Shown: positions 55,398 through 64,000 of the stretch, piece after piece
Layout: every line of letters starts with the position of its first letter
How positions within the stretch are numbered: position 1 is the first letter of the stretch
NCBI GenBank assembly: GCA_913057145.1
Contig: CAJXNJ010000001.1
Span: forward strand, 1 to 64,000
Length of the DNA stretch: 64,000 nucleotides
Direction: 5' to 3'
Origin: an uncultured Ectothiorhodospiraceae bacterium
Lineage (GTDB): Bacteria; Pseudomonadota; Gammaproteobacteria; Nitrococcales; Nitrococcaceae
Made by a program: the position numbers and the translations under genes
The notes under the pieces: model-generated
Database searches by the model: none
What the model was told of the DNA's origin: nothing
Seen by the model: only the letters and a program-made list of their open reading frames with translations

Positions 55398-56480
55398 TCA
55401 TCGCAGCTTCAACGTTGCCAGCCCGACCAGGACCAGAACCACGGAAATAATCCAGAACCGCACGATCACGCGCGGCTCCGGCCAACCCTTGAGCTCAAAA
55501 TGATGATGCAGTGGCGCCATGCGAAAGATGCGCCGCCCGGTCCGCTTGTACCAGAAGACCTGCAGCATCACCGAAACCGTCTCGGCGACGAACACACCGC
55601 CCATGATGAAAAGCACGATTTCCTGGCGAACCACCATGGCGATCATGCCGAGCGCCGCACCCAGGGCCAGTGCGCCAACATCACCCATGAAAACCTGTGC
55701 CGGGTAGGTGTTGAACCAGAGAAATGCGAGCCCGGCACCCACCAGCGCCCCCACGAATACCGCAAGCTCACCGGCGCCGGCGACGTAAGGAATACCGAGA
55801 TAATCCGCGAAATTCACATTACCGCTGGCGTAAGCGAAGATCCCGAGTGCCCCGCCGACCAGCACAGTCGGCATGATGGCGAGGCCATCGAGACCGTCAG
55901 TGAGATTCACCGCGTTGGATGCGCCCACCACCACCAGCCAGGTCAGCGGCACCATGAGCAGCCCGAGCGGGATGACTACATCCTTGAGCAGCGGGACGAT
56001 GAGGGCCGTCTCAATCGGGGTGCTGGCGGTGGCGTAAAGCACGCCGCCTGCCAGCAGACCGGCGATGCTCTGCCAGAAGAATTTGGTACGCGCCCGCAGC
56101 CCCTCGCTATTACCCCGGGTCAGCTTGAGCCAATCATCCACGCCCCCAATCAGCCCGAAAACCAGGGTCGTCATCAATACAAGCCAGACATGGCGATTGG
56201 TCAGATCGCCCCATAACAGCACGGCGACTGCGATACCGACCAACATCAACGCGCCACCCATGGTGGGCGTCCCGGCCTTGGAATAGTGGCTGACCGGGCC
56301 TTCCTCACGCACCTGCTGGCCGACGCGATAACGCTCCAGACGCCGGATGAGTGCCGGCCCCACCACAAGCCCGATGCCAAGCGCGGTAAGCGTGCCGAGA
56401 ATGGCGCGGAACGTCAGGTACTGAAAGACGTTGAATGCGCTGTAGAACGCCTGCAGTTGCTCGGCCAACATTAAAAGCAT
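55398..56480 (-). CDS. mraY: Phospho-N-acetylmuramoyl-pentapeptide-transferase
   Basis: [13 protein letters not shown]...[14 protein letters not shown]...[14 protein letters not shown]...[13 protein letters not shown]. Confidence 0.97.
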   Translation of the reverse strand: MLLMLAEQLQAFYSAFNVFQYLTFRAILGTLTALGIGLVVGPALIRRLERYRVGQQVREEGPVSHYSKAGTPTMGGALMLVGIAVAVLLWGDLTNRHVWLVLMTTLVFGLIGGVDDWLKLTRGNSEGLRARTKFFWQSIAGLLAGGVLYATASTPIETALIVPLLKDVVIPLGLLMVPLTWLVVVGASNAVNLTDGLDGLAIMPTVLVGGALGIFAYASGNVNFADYLGIPYVAGAGELAVFVGALVGAGLAFLWFNTYPAQVFMGDVGALALGAALGMIAMVVRQEIVLFIMGGVFVAETVSVMLQVFWYKRTGRRIFRMAPLHHHFELKGWPEPRVIVRFWIISVVLVLVGLATLKLR

Positions 56481-57832
56481 GCGGCGCTCCCCTCTGATGT
56501 CGGCGCAACCAGTGCGCGCACCACTTGATCCATAGCCGCCGAGCGCGAGCCTTTGATAAGGACTCTCACATCCTGGGTGACTGCTGCCTGCAGGGCGGCA
56601 GTAAGCCCCGCATGGTCGTCGTAGACCCGGCCCGAATCACCAAACGCCGCCGCAGCCTGCGCTGCGAGGGGACCCAGGGCGTAGAGCCGCTCAACTCCCA
56701 TGGCACGGGCCCGACGGCCCGCTTCGGCATGCAGGGCCGCCGCATCCTCGCCAAGCTCTGCCATATCGCCAAGCACCAGCCATAGCGGCTGTGAAGTCTC
56801 AGTGAGCGCCTCGAGCGCTGCCTGCAACGAGACCGGATTGGCGTTGTAGCTGTCATCGATGATTTCGCTGCCATTGATACCCGGCAGGCTCTGCAATCGC
56901 CCGGCCATGGGCCGAACCGCCTCAAGCCCGGCTTTAATCGCCGTGAGATCTGCACCCGCGGCATGGGCAACCGCGCTCGCCGCCAGTGCATTGGCGCGAT
57001 TATGGGCACCCGGCAGCAACAACCGCACGGTCAGTTCTCCGGCAGGAAGCCGGATGCGAAGCGCGCCATCGGGCATGAGCTCGCCGCTGATTTCCGCTGG
57101 CTGTCCGTTCAGACTGAAACGCAGAATATGGCAGTGGGCCGCCTGCTGCTCCCACTGCGCGGCGAATCCGTCATCGGCATTAATAACCGCCTGGGCACCG
57201 GACGGCAGGGCTTCGAAAAGCTCGCCCTTGCAACGGGCAATGGCCTCAAGACTGCCAAACCGGGCGATATGGGCCGGCCCGGCGTTATTCACCAATCCAA
57301 TCTGTGGACGCGCCCAGCTTGCCAGCAGCGAGATGTCTCCGGGCTGCCCGCAGCCCATCTCAACAACGGCAAACCGGTGTGTGGGTTCAAGCCGGCACAG
57401 GGTCAGCGGCACGCCCAATTCGTTGTTCTGGTTGCCGGCGGTAGCAAGCGTCGGCCCCATACGGGAGAGAATCGCCGCGATCATCTCCTTGACCGTGGTT
57501 TTGCCATTGCTCCCGGTAAGCCCGATGACCGTTGCCCGACTCCCACTGCGAACGCGGCAAGCAAGTTCAACCAGTAACCGACGCGGATCATCCACACACC
57601 ACTGCGGCAGATCCGCGGCGACAAAATGACTCACCAGTGCCGCCGCCGCACCGGCTCGAGCGGCCTCGGCAACAAACTCATGGCCATCCACGCGGGCTCC
57701 GGGCAGGGCGATAAAAAGATCGCCCGGACGCACAGCCCGCGAGTCAATGGCCACACCGGTAATCCGGGCATCATCGCCCTGACAGCGGCCGCCAAGCTCG
57801 GTGGCCAGGGCCTTGAGCCGCATCGCCTCCAT
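56471..57832 (-). CDS. murF: UDP-N-acetylmuramoyl-tripeptide--D-alanyl-D-alanine ligase
   Basis: [19 protein letters not shown]...[15 protein letters not shown]...[19 protein letters not shown]. Confidence 0.96.
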   Translation of the reverse strand: MEAMRLKALATELGGRCQGDDARITGVAIDSRAVRPGDLFIALPGARVDGHEFVAEAARAGAAAALVSHFVAADLPQWCVDDPRRLLVELACRVRSGSRATVIGLTGSNGKTTVKEMIAAILSRMGPTLATAGNQNNELGVPLTLCRLEPTHRFAVVEMGCGQPGDISLLASWARPQIGLVNNAGPAHIARFGSLEAIARCKGELFEALPSGAQAVINADDGFAAQWEQQAAHCHILRFSLNGQPAEISGELMPDGALRIRLPAGELTVRLLLPGAHNRANALAASAVAHAAGADLTAIKAGLEAVRPMAGRLQSLPGINGSEIIDDSYNANPVSLQAALEALTETSQPLWLVLGDMAELGEDAAALHAEAGRRARAMGVERLYALGPLAAQAAAAFGDSGRVYDDHAGLTAALQAAVTQDVRVLIKGSRSAAMDQVVRALVAPTSEGSAACF

Positions 57833-59325
57833 CAGCCGGCCCTCCGCTGCTGCCAGTCAGCCACCACATCCCGATCGCTGAACGGATGGGCGACACCACC
57901 GATAATCTGCTCACTCTCATGCCCCTTGCCGGCAATCAGCACGACATCCCCGGCATCCGCCTGCGAGAGGGCATGTTCAATGGCCTCGCCCCGATCCTCG
58001 ACAACGCGGCAATCAGTAGCCTGCGCGCAGCCGGCACGAATGGACTGAATAATCTCCCCCGGTGACTCCGCTCTTGGATTGTCACTGGTCAGGACCACCA
58101 CATCGGCGTGCCGGCTCGCGGCAGCACCCATTAGTGGCCGTTTACCCGGATCCCGTTCGCCACCACAGCCAAAAACACACCAAAGCCGTCCACGAGCGTG
58201 TTCACGTAGCGCTAACAGTGCAGCCTCCAGGGCTCCCGGCGTGTGGGCATAATCGACCACCGCGAGCGGCCCGCGTGCGGTGATAAAACGCTCCATACGG
58301 CCGGGCACCGGCTGCAGGTGCGAGAGGGCCTCAAGGGCATCCGCGAGCGGCTGCTCATCGAGGACGGTCCCCAGCGCTGCGAGCGCGTTCATGGCATTGA
58401 AACGTCCGAAGAGCGGCAGCTGAACCCGATGGGCCTGCGCTTTGTGACGCAGCGTCAGATCCAGCCCCTCGGCGACCGGGCTGAGCGCTGCGATCTGCAA
58501 TTCAGCCGAGGGTTTCTCCCCGTATCCGATGGTACGCAGCCCCTCCCGCGCCGTTGCGGCCAGGTCCGCACCGATCCGGTCATCCAGATTGAGCACCTGA
58601 CGCTTGAGGCTCGACCAGGCAAAAAGCCGACGCTTGGCGGCATGATAAGCCTCGAGGGTGCCGTGGTAGTCGAGATGGTCACGGCCGACATAGGTCAACA
58701 CCGCCGTATCGAAAGGCAAGGCATCGACGCGATGCTGCGCCAGTGCATGCGAGGAGACTTCCATGGCCACCGAGCGCACACCATCCGATGCCAGGGCAGC
58801 CAGATTCTGCTGCAGCGTCACGGCATCCGCGGTGGTATGGGTGGATGCGGAGAGCCTGTCCGGTCGTCCCCAGCCGACTGTCCCCAGGACCGCGGCATGG
58901 CCTTCAAGGGCCTCCAGCAACTGCACCGTGTAATGGGCCACCGATGTTTTGCCATCGGTGCCGGTGATTCCGATGATGCGCATCGACTGCGCCGGTTCCC
59001 CGTAAAAACGCCCTGCCATGGCACTGACCCGGGCACCAAGGTCGGTCAGGGGCAGGGAGACCACCTTTGCCGCCTGACAGCGCCTGGCAATATCGGCCGG
59101 ATCGATATCATCCGTGACTTCCCAGGCCACCACCGCAACACCGGCGGCCAGCGCCTGATCGAGAAAAGCCAGTCCATGCTGCTGCATCCCGGCAAGCGCA
59201 AAGAAAACCTCACCAGCCTGCGCCTGTCGCGAATCCAGCGTCATTCCGGTCACAACGACATCGGACAACGCCGAGGACTCGACCCAGGGGGCAAATAAAT
59301 GCGCGGCGTCCATCCGATGGCTCAT
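57832..59325 (-). CDS. murE: UDP-N-acetylmuramoyl-L-alanyl-D-glutamate--2,6-diaminopimelate ligase
   Basis: GITGTDGKTSVAHYTVQLLE...VDYAHTPGALEAALLALREH...SDNPRAESPGEII. Confidence 0.96.
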   Translation of the reverse strand: MSHRMDAAHLFAPWVESSALSDVVVTGMTLDSRQAQAGEVFFALAGMQQHGLAFLDQALAAGVAVVAWEVTDDIDPADIARRCQAAKVVSLPLTDLGARVSAMAGRFYGEPAQSMRIIGITGTDGKTSVAHYTVQLLEALEGHAAVLGTVGWGRPDRLSASTHTTADAVTLQQNLAALASDGVRSVAMEVSSHALAQHRVDALPFDTAVLTYVGRDHLDYHGTLEAYHAAKRRLFAWSSLKRQVLNLDDRIGADLAATAREGLRTIGYGEKPSAELQIAALSPVAEGLDLTLRHKAQAHRVQLPLFGRFNAMNALAALGTVLDEQPLADALEALSHLQPVPGRMERFITARGPLAVVDYAHTPGALEAALLALREHARGRLWCVFGCGGERDPGKRPLMGAAASRHADVVVLTSDNPRAESPGEIIQSIRAGCAQATDCRVVEDRGEAIEHALSQADAGDVVLIAGKGHESEQIIGGVAHPFSDRDVVADWQQRRAG

Positions 59326-61046
59326 GGCTGCCCCCCACCGGCCACCGTCACGCCACCGTCTTCGAGCGGCCTGTCCGGGGTGACGTTGTACAAGCGCAGC
59401 GCATCACCGACGACTGCCTGGAATACGGGCCCGGCGACCGGACCGGCGTAGTACTGCTCACCACCGGGCTCATCGATGGTGACCACCGCAATGAAGCGTG
59501 GATCATCCACAGGGGCCATGCCGGCAAAGGTGGAGACATAGCGACCCTCGGCATAACCACCGGCCACCGCTTTGCGACTGGTCCCGGTCTTGCCGGCGAC
59601 CGCATACCCGGGGATCGCCGCCTGTGTTGCGGTACCACCGGAGCGGGTCACGGACGCGAGCATGTGGCGAATCTCACGCGCCAATCGGGGCTCCAGAACC
59701 TCGGTCGGGGCCGGTGTCTGTGCCCCCATCAGAAGCCGCGGGGTAAGCAGCTGCCCGTCATTGGCAAACACGCTGTAAGCCCGGGCGAGCTGAAGATTGG
59801 TCACCGAGAGTCCATAACCGAACGCAAGCGTGGCCCGCTCAACCGGCCGCCGCGATGGCACGGGTGCGAGGAAGCCGCCGGCCTCACCGGGGAAAGCAAG
59901 CCCCGTCGGCTGCCCCAGGCCCGCCTGGTTGAGTACCTGCCAGACCCGACCCGGCTCCATATCCAGTGCCAGCTGTGCCGCACCCACATTGCTGGATTTG
60001 CGCAGCAGGCCTTCAATATCGAGCTCGCCAAAATCGCGCACATCCCGGACCTGGTGCGAACCGACCCGCATGACACCCGGGCTCGTGTTGAGCGTAGTCT
60101 GTGCCGTAAAGAGTCCGCTGCGCAGCGCCGCTGCCACGGTGAACGGCTTGGTCACCGAGCCGGGCTCGTAAATATCGGTTACCACGCGATTTCGATAGCG
60201 CCCACCGGTGATATCCGAGCGCCGATTGGGATTGAACGCCGGCTGATTGACCATGGCGAGCACATCACCGTTGCGGGCATCGAGTAGCACCAGCGAGCCA
60301 CCCCGCGCGGCATTCTGCTCAACCGCGCGCTTGAGCTCGCGATAGGCGATGTACTGCAGCCGCTTATCAAGCGTCAGCCTCAGATCCTGGCCGGGAGCAG
60401 GCTCGCGTAGCCGCTCGACATCCTCGATGGTACGGCCCAGACGGTCACGCAGAACCCGCTTGGCGCCCGGCTCACCCGAGAGCCAGTCATCATAGGCGAG
60501 CTCCAGGCCCTCCTGGCCCTGATCATCGATGTTGGTAAAGCCGAGGACATGACCGGTCACTTCACCGGCGGGATAAAAACGGCGGTACTCACGCTGCAGG
60601 TGAACACCGGGGACATCCAGTGTCATGGCCGTCTCGGCCAGCGCCGGGTCAACATGACGGCGCAGGTAAAAGAACTCACGATGCTCGCGAGCCGAGAGTT
60701 CACTTTTAAGCGCACCGGCATCCAGATCCAGCGCATCGGCGAGCGACCGGATTTCCGTGTCGGTTGCCTCGGCCAACAGGACGCCCGGATCCGCCCAGAC
60801 AGAGTCGACCGGCGCGCTGATCGCCAGCGGCTCGCCATGGCGGTCGTAGATGGCACCGCGATGCGCGGGCAGGGTCTCGACGCGCAGATGACGCTGATCA
60901 CCCTGTCCCTGCAGAAAATCTCCCTCGAGCAACTGAAGGGAGACGGCCCGCGAAAGCAATATCAATGGCAGCGAGAGAAGCAGCAACAACAGCGCCCCAC
61001 GACGCCAGGCCGGCAGTTTCACGGCGGCTTTCTGTAGCGGCCGATT
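59322..61046 (-). CDS. ftsI: Peptidoglycan D,D-transpeptidase FtsI (PBP3)
   Basis: EPGSVTKPFTVAAAL (SxxK), KSSNVGAAQLAL (SxN), VAGKTGTSRKA (KTG). Confidence 0.96.
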   Translation of the reverse strand, partial: NRPLQKAAVKLPAWRRGALLLLLLSLPLILLSRAVSLQLLEGDFLQGQGDQRHLRVETLPAHRGAIYDRHGEPLAISAPVDSVWADPGVLLAEATDTEIRSLADALDLDAGALKSELSAREHREFFYLRRHVDPALAETAMTLDVPGVHLQREYRRFYPAGEVTGHVLGFTNIDDQGQEGLELAYDDWLSGEPGAKRVLRDRLGRTIEDVERLREPAPGQDLRLTLDKRLQYIAYRELKRAVEQNAARGGSLVLLDARNGDVLAMVNQPAFNPNRRSDITGGRYRNRVVTDIYEPGSVTKPFTVAAALRSGLFTAQTTLNTSPGVMRVGSHQVRDVRDFGELDIEGLLRKSSNVGAAQLALDMEPGRVWQVLNQAGLGQPTGLAFPGEAGGFLAPVPSRRPVERATLAFGYGLSVTNLQLARAYSVFANDGQLLTPRLLMGAQTPAPTEVLEPRLAREIRHMLASVTRSGGTATQAAIPGYAVAGKTGTSRKAVAGGYAEGRYVSTFAGMAPVDDPRFIAVVTIDEPGGEQYYAGPVAGPVFQAVVGDALRLYNVTPDRPLEDGGVTVAGGGQP

Positions 61047-61336
61047 CATCGTCCGGCCTCTGCTTCTTCGAGCCACAGCAACGTGGTCTCCTCTCCCCCC
61101 GGACGGCGCAGCGAGAGTGACTCACTGGCCAGGCGCTCGACGCGGGAGTGCATGGCCAGCGCGCCCTGCTCAAGACGCAACCGGGACCACTCGGTATTCA
61201 AGTCATCGCGCTCATCGCGCAGCGACTCCAGGGTGAGAAAGAGACTGCGGTTCTGGTGCTTGACCTCAATGACCGCAACCGCCGAGACGATCACAGCCAC
61301 CGCAAACGCAAAGACCATCAGCGCCGGCCTTTTCAT
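61046..61336 (-). CDS. ftsL: Cell division protein FtsL
   Basis: Short bitopic protein with one TM and coiled coil ([57 protein letters not shown]) between rsmH and ftsI. Confidence 0.92.
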   Translation of the reverse strand: MKRPALMVFAFAVAVIVSAVAVIEVKHQNRSLFLTLESLRDERDDLNTEWSRLRLEQGALAMHSRVERLASESLSLRRPGGEETTLLWLEEAEAGR

Positions 61337-62274
61337 GACAGACGCTCCGCGACACGCAGCGTGGCACTGCGTGCTCGTGGGTTGGCGGCACATTCCTGCG
61401 GCCCGGGCCGCGTCGCCCGGCCGATCCGACGCAACCGCGGCTGCAGCTCCGGCGGCACAACGCCAACACCGGGTGGCAGATTGCCAACCTGGCTGTTGCG
61501 ATGGATGAAACGCTTCACGCGACGGTCTTCCAGCGAATGAAAACTGATGACCACCAACCGCCCCTGCGGCCCGAGCAAGTCACAGACCTCATCAAGTAGA
61601 CGCTCGAGTGAGGTGAGCTCGTCGTTGAGATGAATACGAATCGCCTGGAAGCTACGCGTCGCCGGATGTTTACCCGGCTCCGGCCGAGGCACGGCATCGG
61701 CGATGAGCGAGGCGAGCGCGGTGGTTGTCTCAGGCAGCGCCCCGGCATCGCGAGCGCCGCAGATGGCGCGGGCAATCCGCCGGGCGTAACGCTCTTCACC
61801 GAACTCCTTGAGCACACGGGCCAGCGTTTTCTCATCGATGCGTTGCAGCCACTCGGCGGCGGTCTCGCCGGCCTCGTTATTCATTCGCATGTCGAGCGGG
61901 CCTTCACGCAGGAAACTGAACCCGCGCTGCGGCTCATCAAGCTGTGGTGAAGAAACCCCCAGATCGAGCAGAATGCCGGCCACCCGGCCCGCGAGACCGG
62001 CTGCACGCAGATGCGCGCCGATATCGGCAAAATTCGACTGCAGGATATGACAGCGCGGATCGCCGCCATGCCGGGCTTTTGCCATGGCCACGGCCGTCGG
62101 ATCACGATCGACCAGCCAGATACAGGCGCTCTCATCGAGCTCGGAGATCAATGCCATGGCATGACCGCCACGGCCATAGGTGCCATCGACATAAATGCCA
62201 CCGGGCCGCGGGGCCAATCCGCGAACGGCCTCCTCCAGCATGACGGGGCGGTGATCCATGGCGGTATCGGTCAT
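61333..62274 (-). CDS. rsmH: 16S rRNA (cytosine(1402)-N4)-methyltransferase
   Basis: [32 protein letters not shown]...[18 protein letters not shown]...[15 protein letters not shown]. Confidence 0.97.
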   Translation of the reverse strand: MTDTAMDHRPVMLEEAVRGLAPRPGGIYVDGTYGRGGHAMALISELDESACIWLVDRDPTAVAMAKARHGGDPRCHILQSNFADIGAHLRAAGLAGRVAGILLDLGVSSPQLDEPQRGFSFLREGPLDMRMNNEAGETAAEWLQRIDEKTLARVLKEFGEERYARRIARAICGARDAGALPETTTALASLIADAVPRPEPGKHPATRSFQAIRIHLNDELTSLERLLDEVCDLLGPQGRLVVISFHSLEDRRVKRFIHRNSQVGNLPPGVGVVPPELQPRLRRIGRATRPGPQECAANPRARSATLRVAERLS

Positions 62275-62282
62275 GGCTTCCC

Positions 62283-62735
62283 CTACAGTGACAACGATTC
62301 AAGATCGCCCGGCAGCTCTTCGGTCTCTGCAGCCTCTGCGAGCCACTCATCCCGACGCTGTGTCCAGGCCGCCTCATCCCAGAGCTCAAACTTGTTGCCC
62401 TGACCGATCAGCACACTGTGCTTCTCCAGCCCCGCAAACGCGCGCAAGGGTGCCGGCAACAAAATACGCCCGTTGCCGTCGAGCTGGCATTCGGTGGCGT
62501 GACCGATCAACAGCCGCTGCAGGCGCCGGGCCGTGCGATTAAGACTGGGCAGGCGCACGAGCTTCTGCTCGATGTGCTCCCACTCGGGCAGGGGATAGAT
62601 CAAAAGGCAGTGATCACGATCCACCGTGACCACCAGATTGCCATCGCACAGCCCGGACAGCCGCTCGCGATAGCGGCTCGGCAGCGCGATCCGGCCTTTC
62701 GTATCCAGATTGATGTGGGTGACGCCCCGAAACAT
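62283..62735 (-). CDS. mraZ: Transcriptional regulator MraZ
   Basis: [26 protein letters not shown]...[19 protein letters not shown]; first gene of dcw. Confidence 0.96.
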   Translation of the reverse strand: MFRGVTHINLDTKGRIALPSRYRERLSGLCDGNLVVTVDRDHCLLIYPLPEWEHIEQKLVRLPSLNRTARRLQRLLIGHATECQLDGNGRILLPAPLRAFAGLEKHSVLIGQGNKFELWDEAAWTQRRDEWLAEAAETEELPGDLESLSL

Positions 62736-62761
62736 CAATTTTCCCCTGTGCTACCCGTGGA

Positions 62762-62786
62762 AACCATTTTCCACCACTTTTTCCCA
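62762..62786 (-). promoter_or_regulatory. Probable MraZ operator
   Basis: Minus strand TGGGA-AAAAG-TGGTG-GAAAA-TGGTT: three TGGNN units in exact 10-nt periodicity. Confidence 0.75.
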
Positions 62787-62797
62787 CTTAGGCACAC

Positions 62798-62826
62798 ACT
62801 TTAGAGACCAATAGACGCCACGTCAA
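62798..62826 (-). promoter_or_regulatory. Probable dcw-cluster (mra) promoter
   Basis: Minus strand TTGACG-17 bp-TAAAGT, just upstream of the MraZ-box array. Confidence 0.65.
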
Positions 62827-62971
62827 CCCGACTGAATACGAATTTTCTTCGCCATGACAGTAACTTACGGCAACCTGACAAGGATGCCCGAAGCACGAAT
62901 ATTTGCTCCGAAAAATCGGTTTTTAAAACATCAAGTTAAGGGAATTGCGCGAGAAAACGCATTAAAAAGAA

Positions 62972-63325
<354 letters not shown>

Positions 63326-63339
63326 CGTAGACCATGATA

Positions 63340-64000
63340 TCAGCCCGAGGCCAATTCCGTGGCAATGGGATAGAGGGCATTCACCGACTCTCCGGTCAGG
63401 GTAGCCGCAATCCGGGCCGAAGCCTTGGCACCGAGCCCCTCGGCGCGCAGCATGCGGAGCAGCTCAGTCGACGTGAGCTCAAGGCCGGAACCCGATTTCT
63501 CCCTGCCCGGCCCAAGGACGATCACCAGTTCGCCGCGAACCGCATTCTCATCGGCCTGCAGGCGGGGGATGACATCGGCAAGCGGGCCGGTTGTCACGGC
63601 TTCGAAGCGCTTGGTGAGCTCGCGACAAACGGCTATTTCATGCGCGTCACCCAACACGGCGCGCATGTCATTGAGTGTGGCGTGCAGGCGTCGCCCTGCT
63701 TCAAAAACCACAACCGTATGCGGCATGGCGGACAGAACCGTTAACCGCTCGCGCCGGGCCTTGCTGCGCACCGGCAGAAAGCCCTCGAAGAAAAACCGAT
63801 CCGTGGGCAGACCGGCTACCGACAAAGCCGCGGTAACACTGGATGGACCGGGGATGGCCACGACATCAACGCCTGCCTCCCGCGCCGCCCTGACCAGCCG
63901 ATAACCCGGGTCACTGATCAGGGGCGTCCCGGCATCACTGACCAGAGCGATCGACTCACCGGCAAGCAGGCGGGCCATGAGCATCTCAACACGCCGCTCC
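63340..64000 (-). CDS. rsmI: 16S rRNA (cytidine(1402)-2'-O)-methyltransferase (N-terminus off the right edge)
   Basis: ALVSDAGTPLISDPGYRLVRAAREAGVDVVAIPGPSSVTAALSVAGLPTDRFFFEGFLPVRSKAR. Confidence 0.95.
   Translation of the reverse strand, partial: ERRVEMLMARLLAGESIALVSDAGTPLISDPGYRLVRAAREAGVDVVAIPGPSSVTAALSVAGLPTDRFFFEGFLPVRSKARRERLTVLSAMPHTVVVFEAGRRLHATLNDMRAVLGDAHEIAVCRELTKRFEAVTTGPLADVIPRLQADENAVRGELVIVLGPGREKSGSGLELTSTELLRMLRAEGLGAKASARIAATLTGESVNALYPIATELASG

Noticed and set aside
54454-55503. 349-aa plus-strand ORF opposite murD
   Set aside because: Antisense shadow; no homology-like motifs.
58243-59298. 351-aa plus-strand ORF opposite murE
   Set aside because: Antisense shadow of murE.
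62902-62920. CCGA-AAAA-TCGG-TTTTT as a plus-strand terminator
   Set aside because: Only a 4-bp stem and no plus-strand gene ends there; probably chance in an AT-rich spacer.

Overview
The window is a compact, GC-rich, almost fully coding stretch of a gammaproteobacterial chromosome. Gene content, fusions and the acidic exported PstS suggest a halophilic Ectothiorhodospiraceae-like organism (possibly Spiribacter-like), but taxonomy is inferred only. I see no mobile elements, CRISPR arrays or phage genes. Left to right it holds: typA (5' part), trkH and a TrkA-N protein, srkA-like kinase, PHP phosphoesterase, argD, argF, phoU-pstBACS-phoRB, a split Mrp-type cation/proton antiporter operon with three NuoL/M/N-like subunits, tRNA-Thr(CGT), pilE-like and fimT-like pseudopilins, ispH-lspA-ileS-ribF-murJ, rpsT, proB-obgE-rpmA-rplU, ispB, tRNA-Pro(CGG), pilBCD-coaE-zapD-yacG, a MutT/ThiE-like fusion, argJ, secA, a DciA-like gene, lpxC, the full dcw cluster ftsZ to mraZ, rnpB and rsmI (5' end off the window). 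The genes are mostly housekeeping, and I found no convincing wholly new multi-gene system. The best leads are: (i) a terminator-like hairpin between the argD promoter and its start codon; (ii) the split Mrp operon with a stand-alone MbhD/MbhE-like (MrpA C-terminal) protein that appears to lack a normal start codon; (iii) a FimT-like pilin lacking Glu5 but keeping a GRxR motif; (iv) tandem hairpins between pstS and pstC; (v) Pho-box-like promoters, including one shared between phoB and the Mrp operon; (vi) hairpins built into the coding ends of convergent genes.
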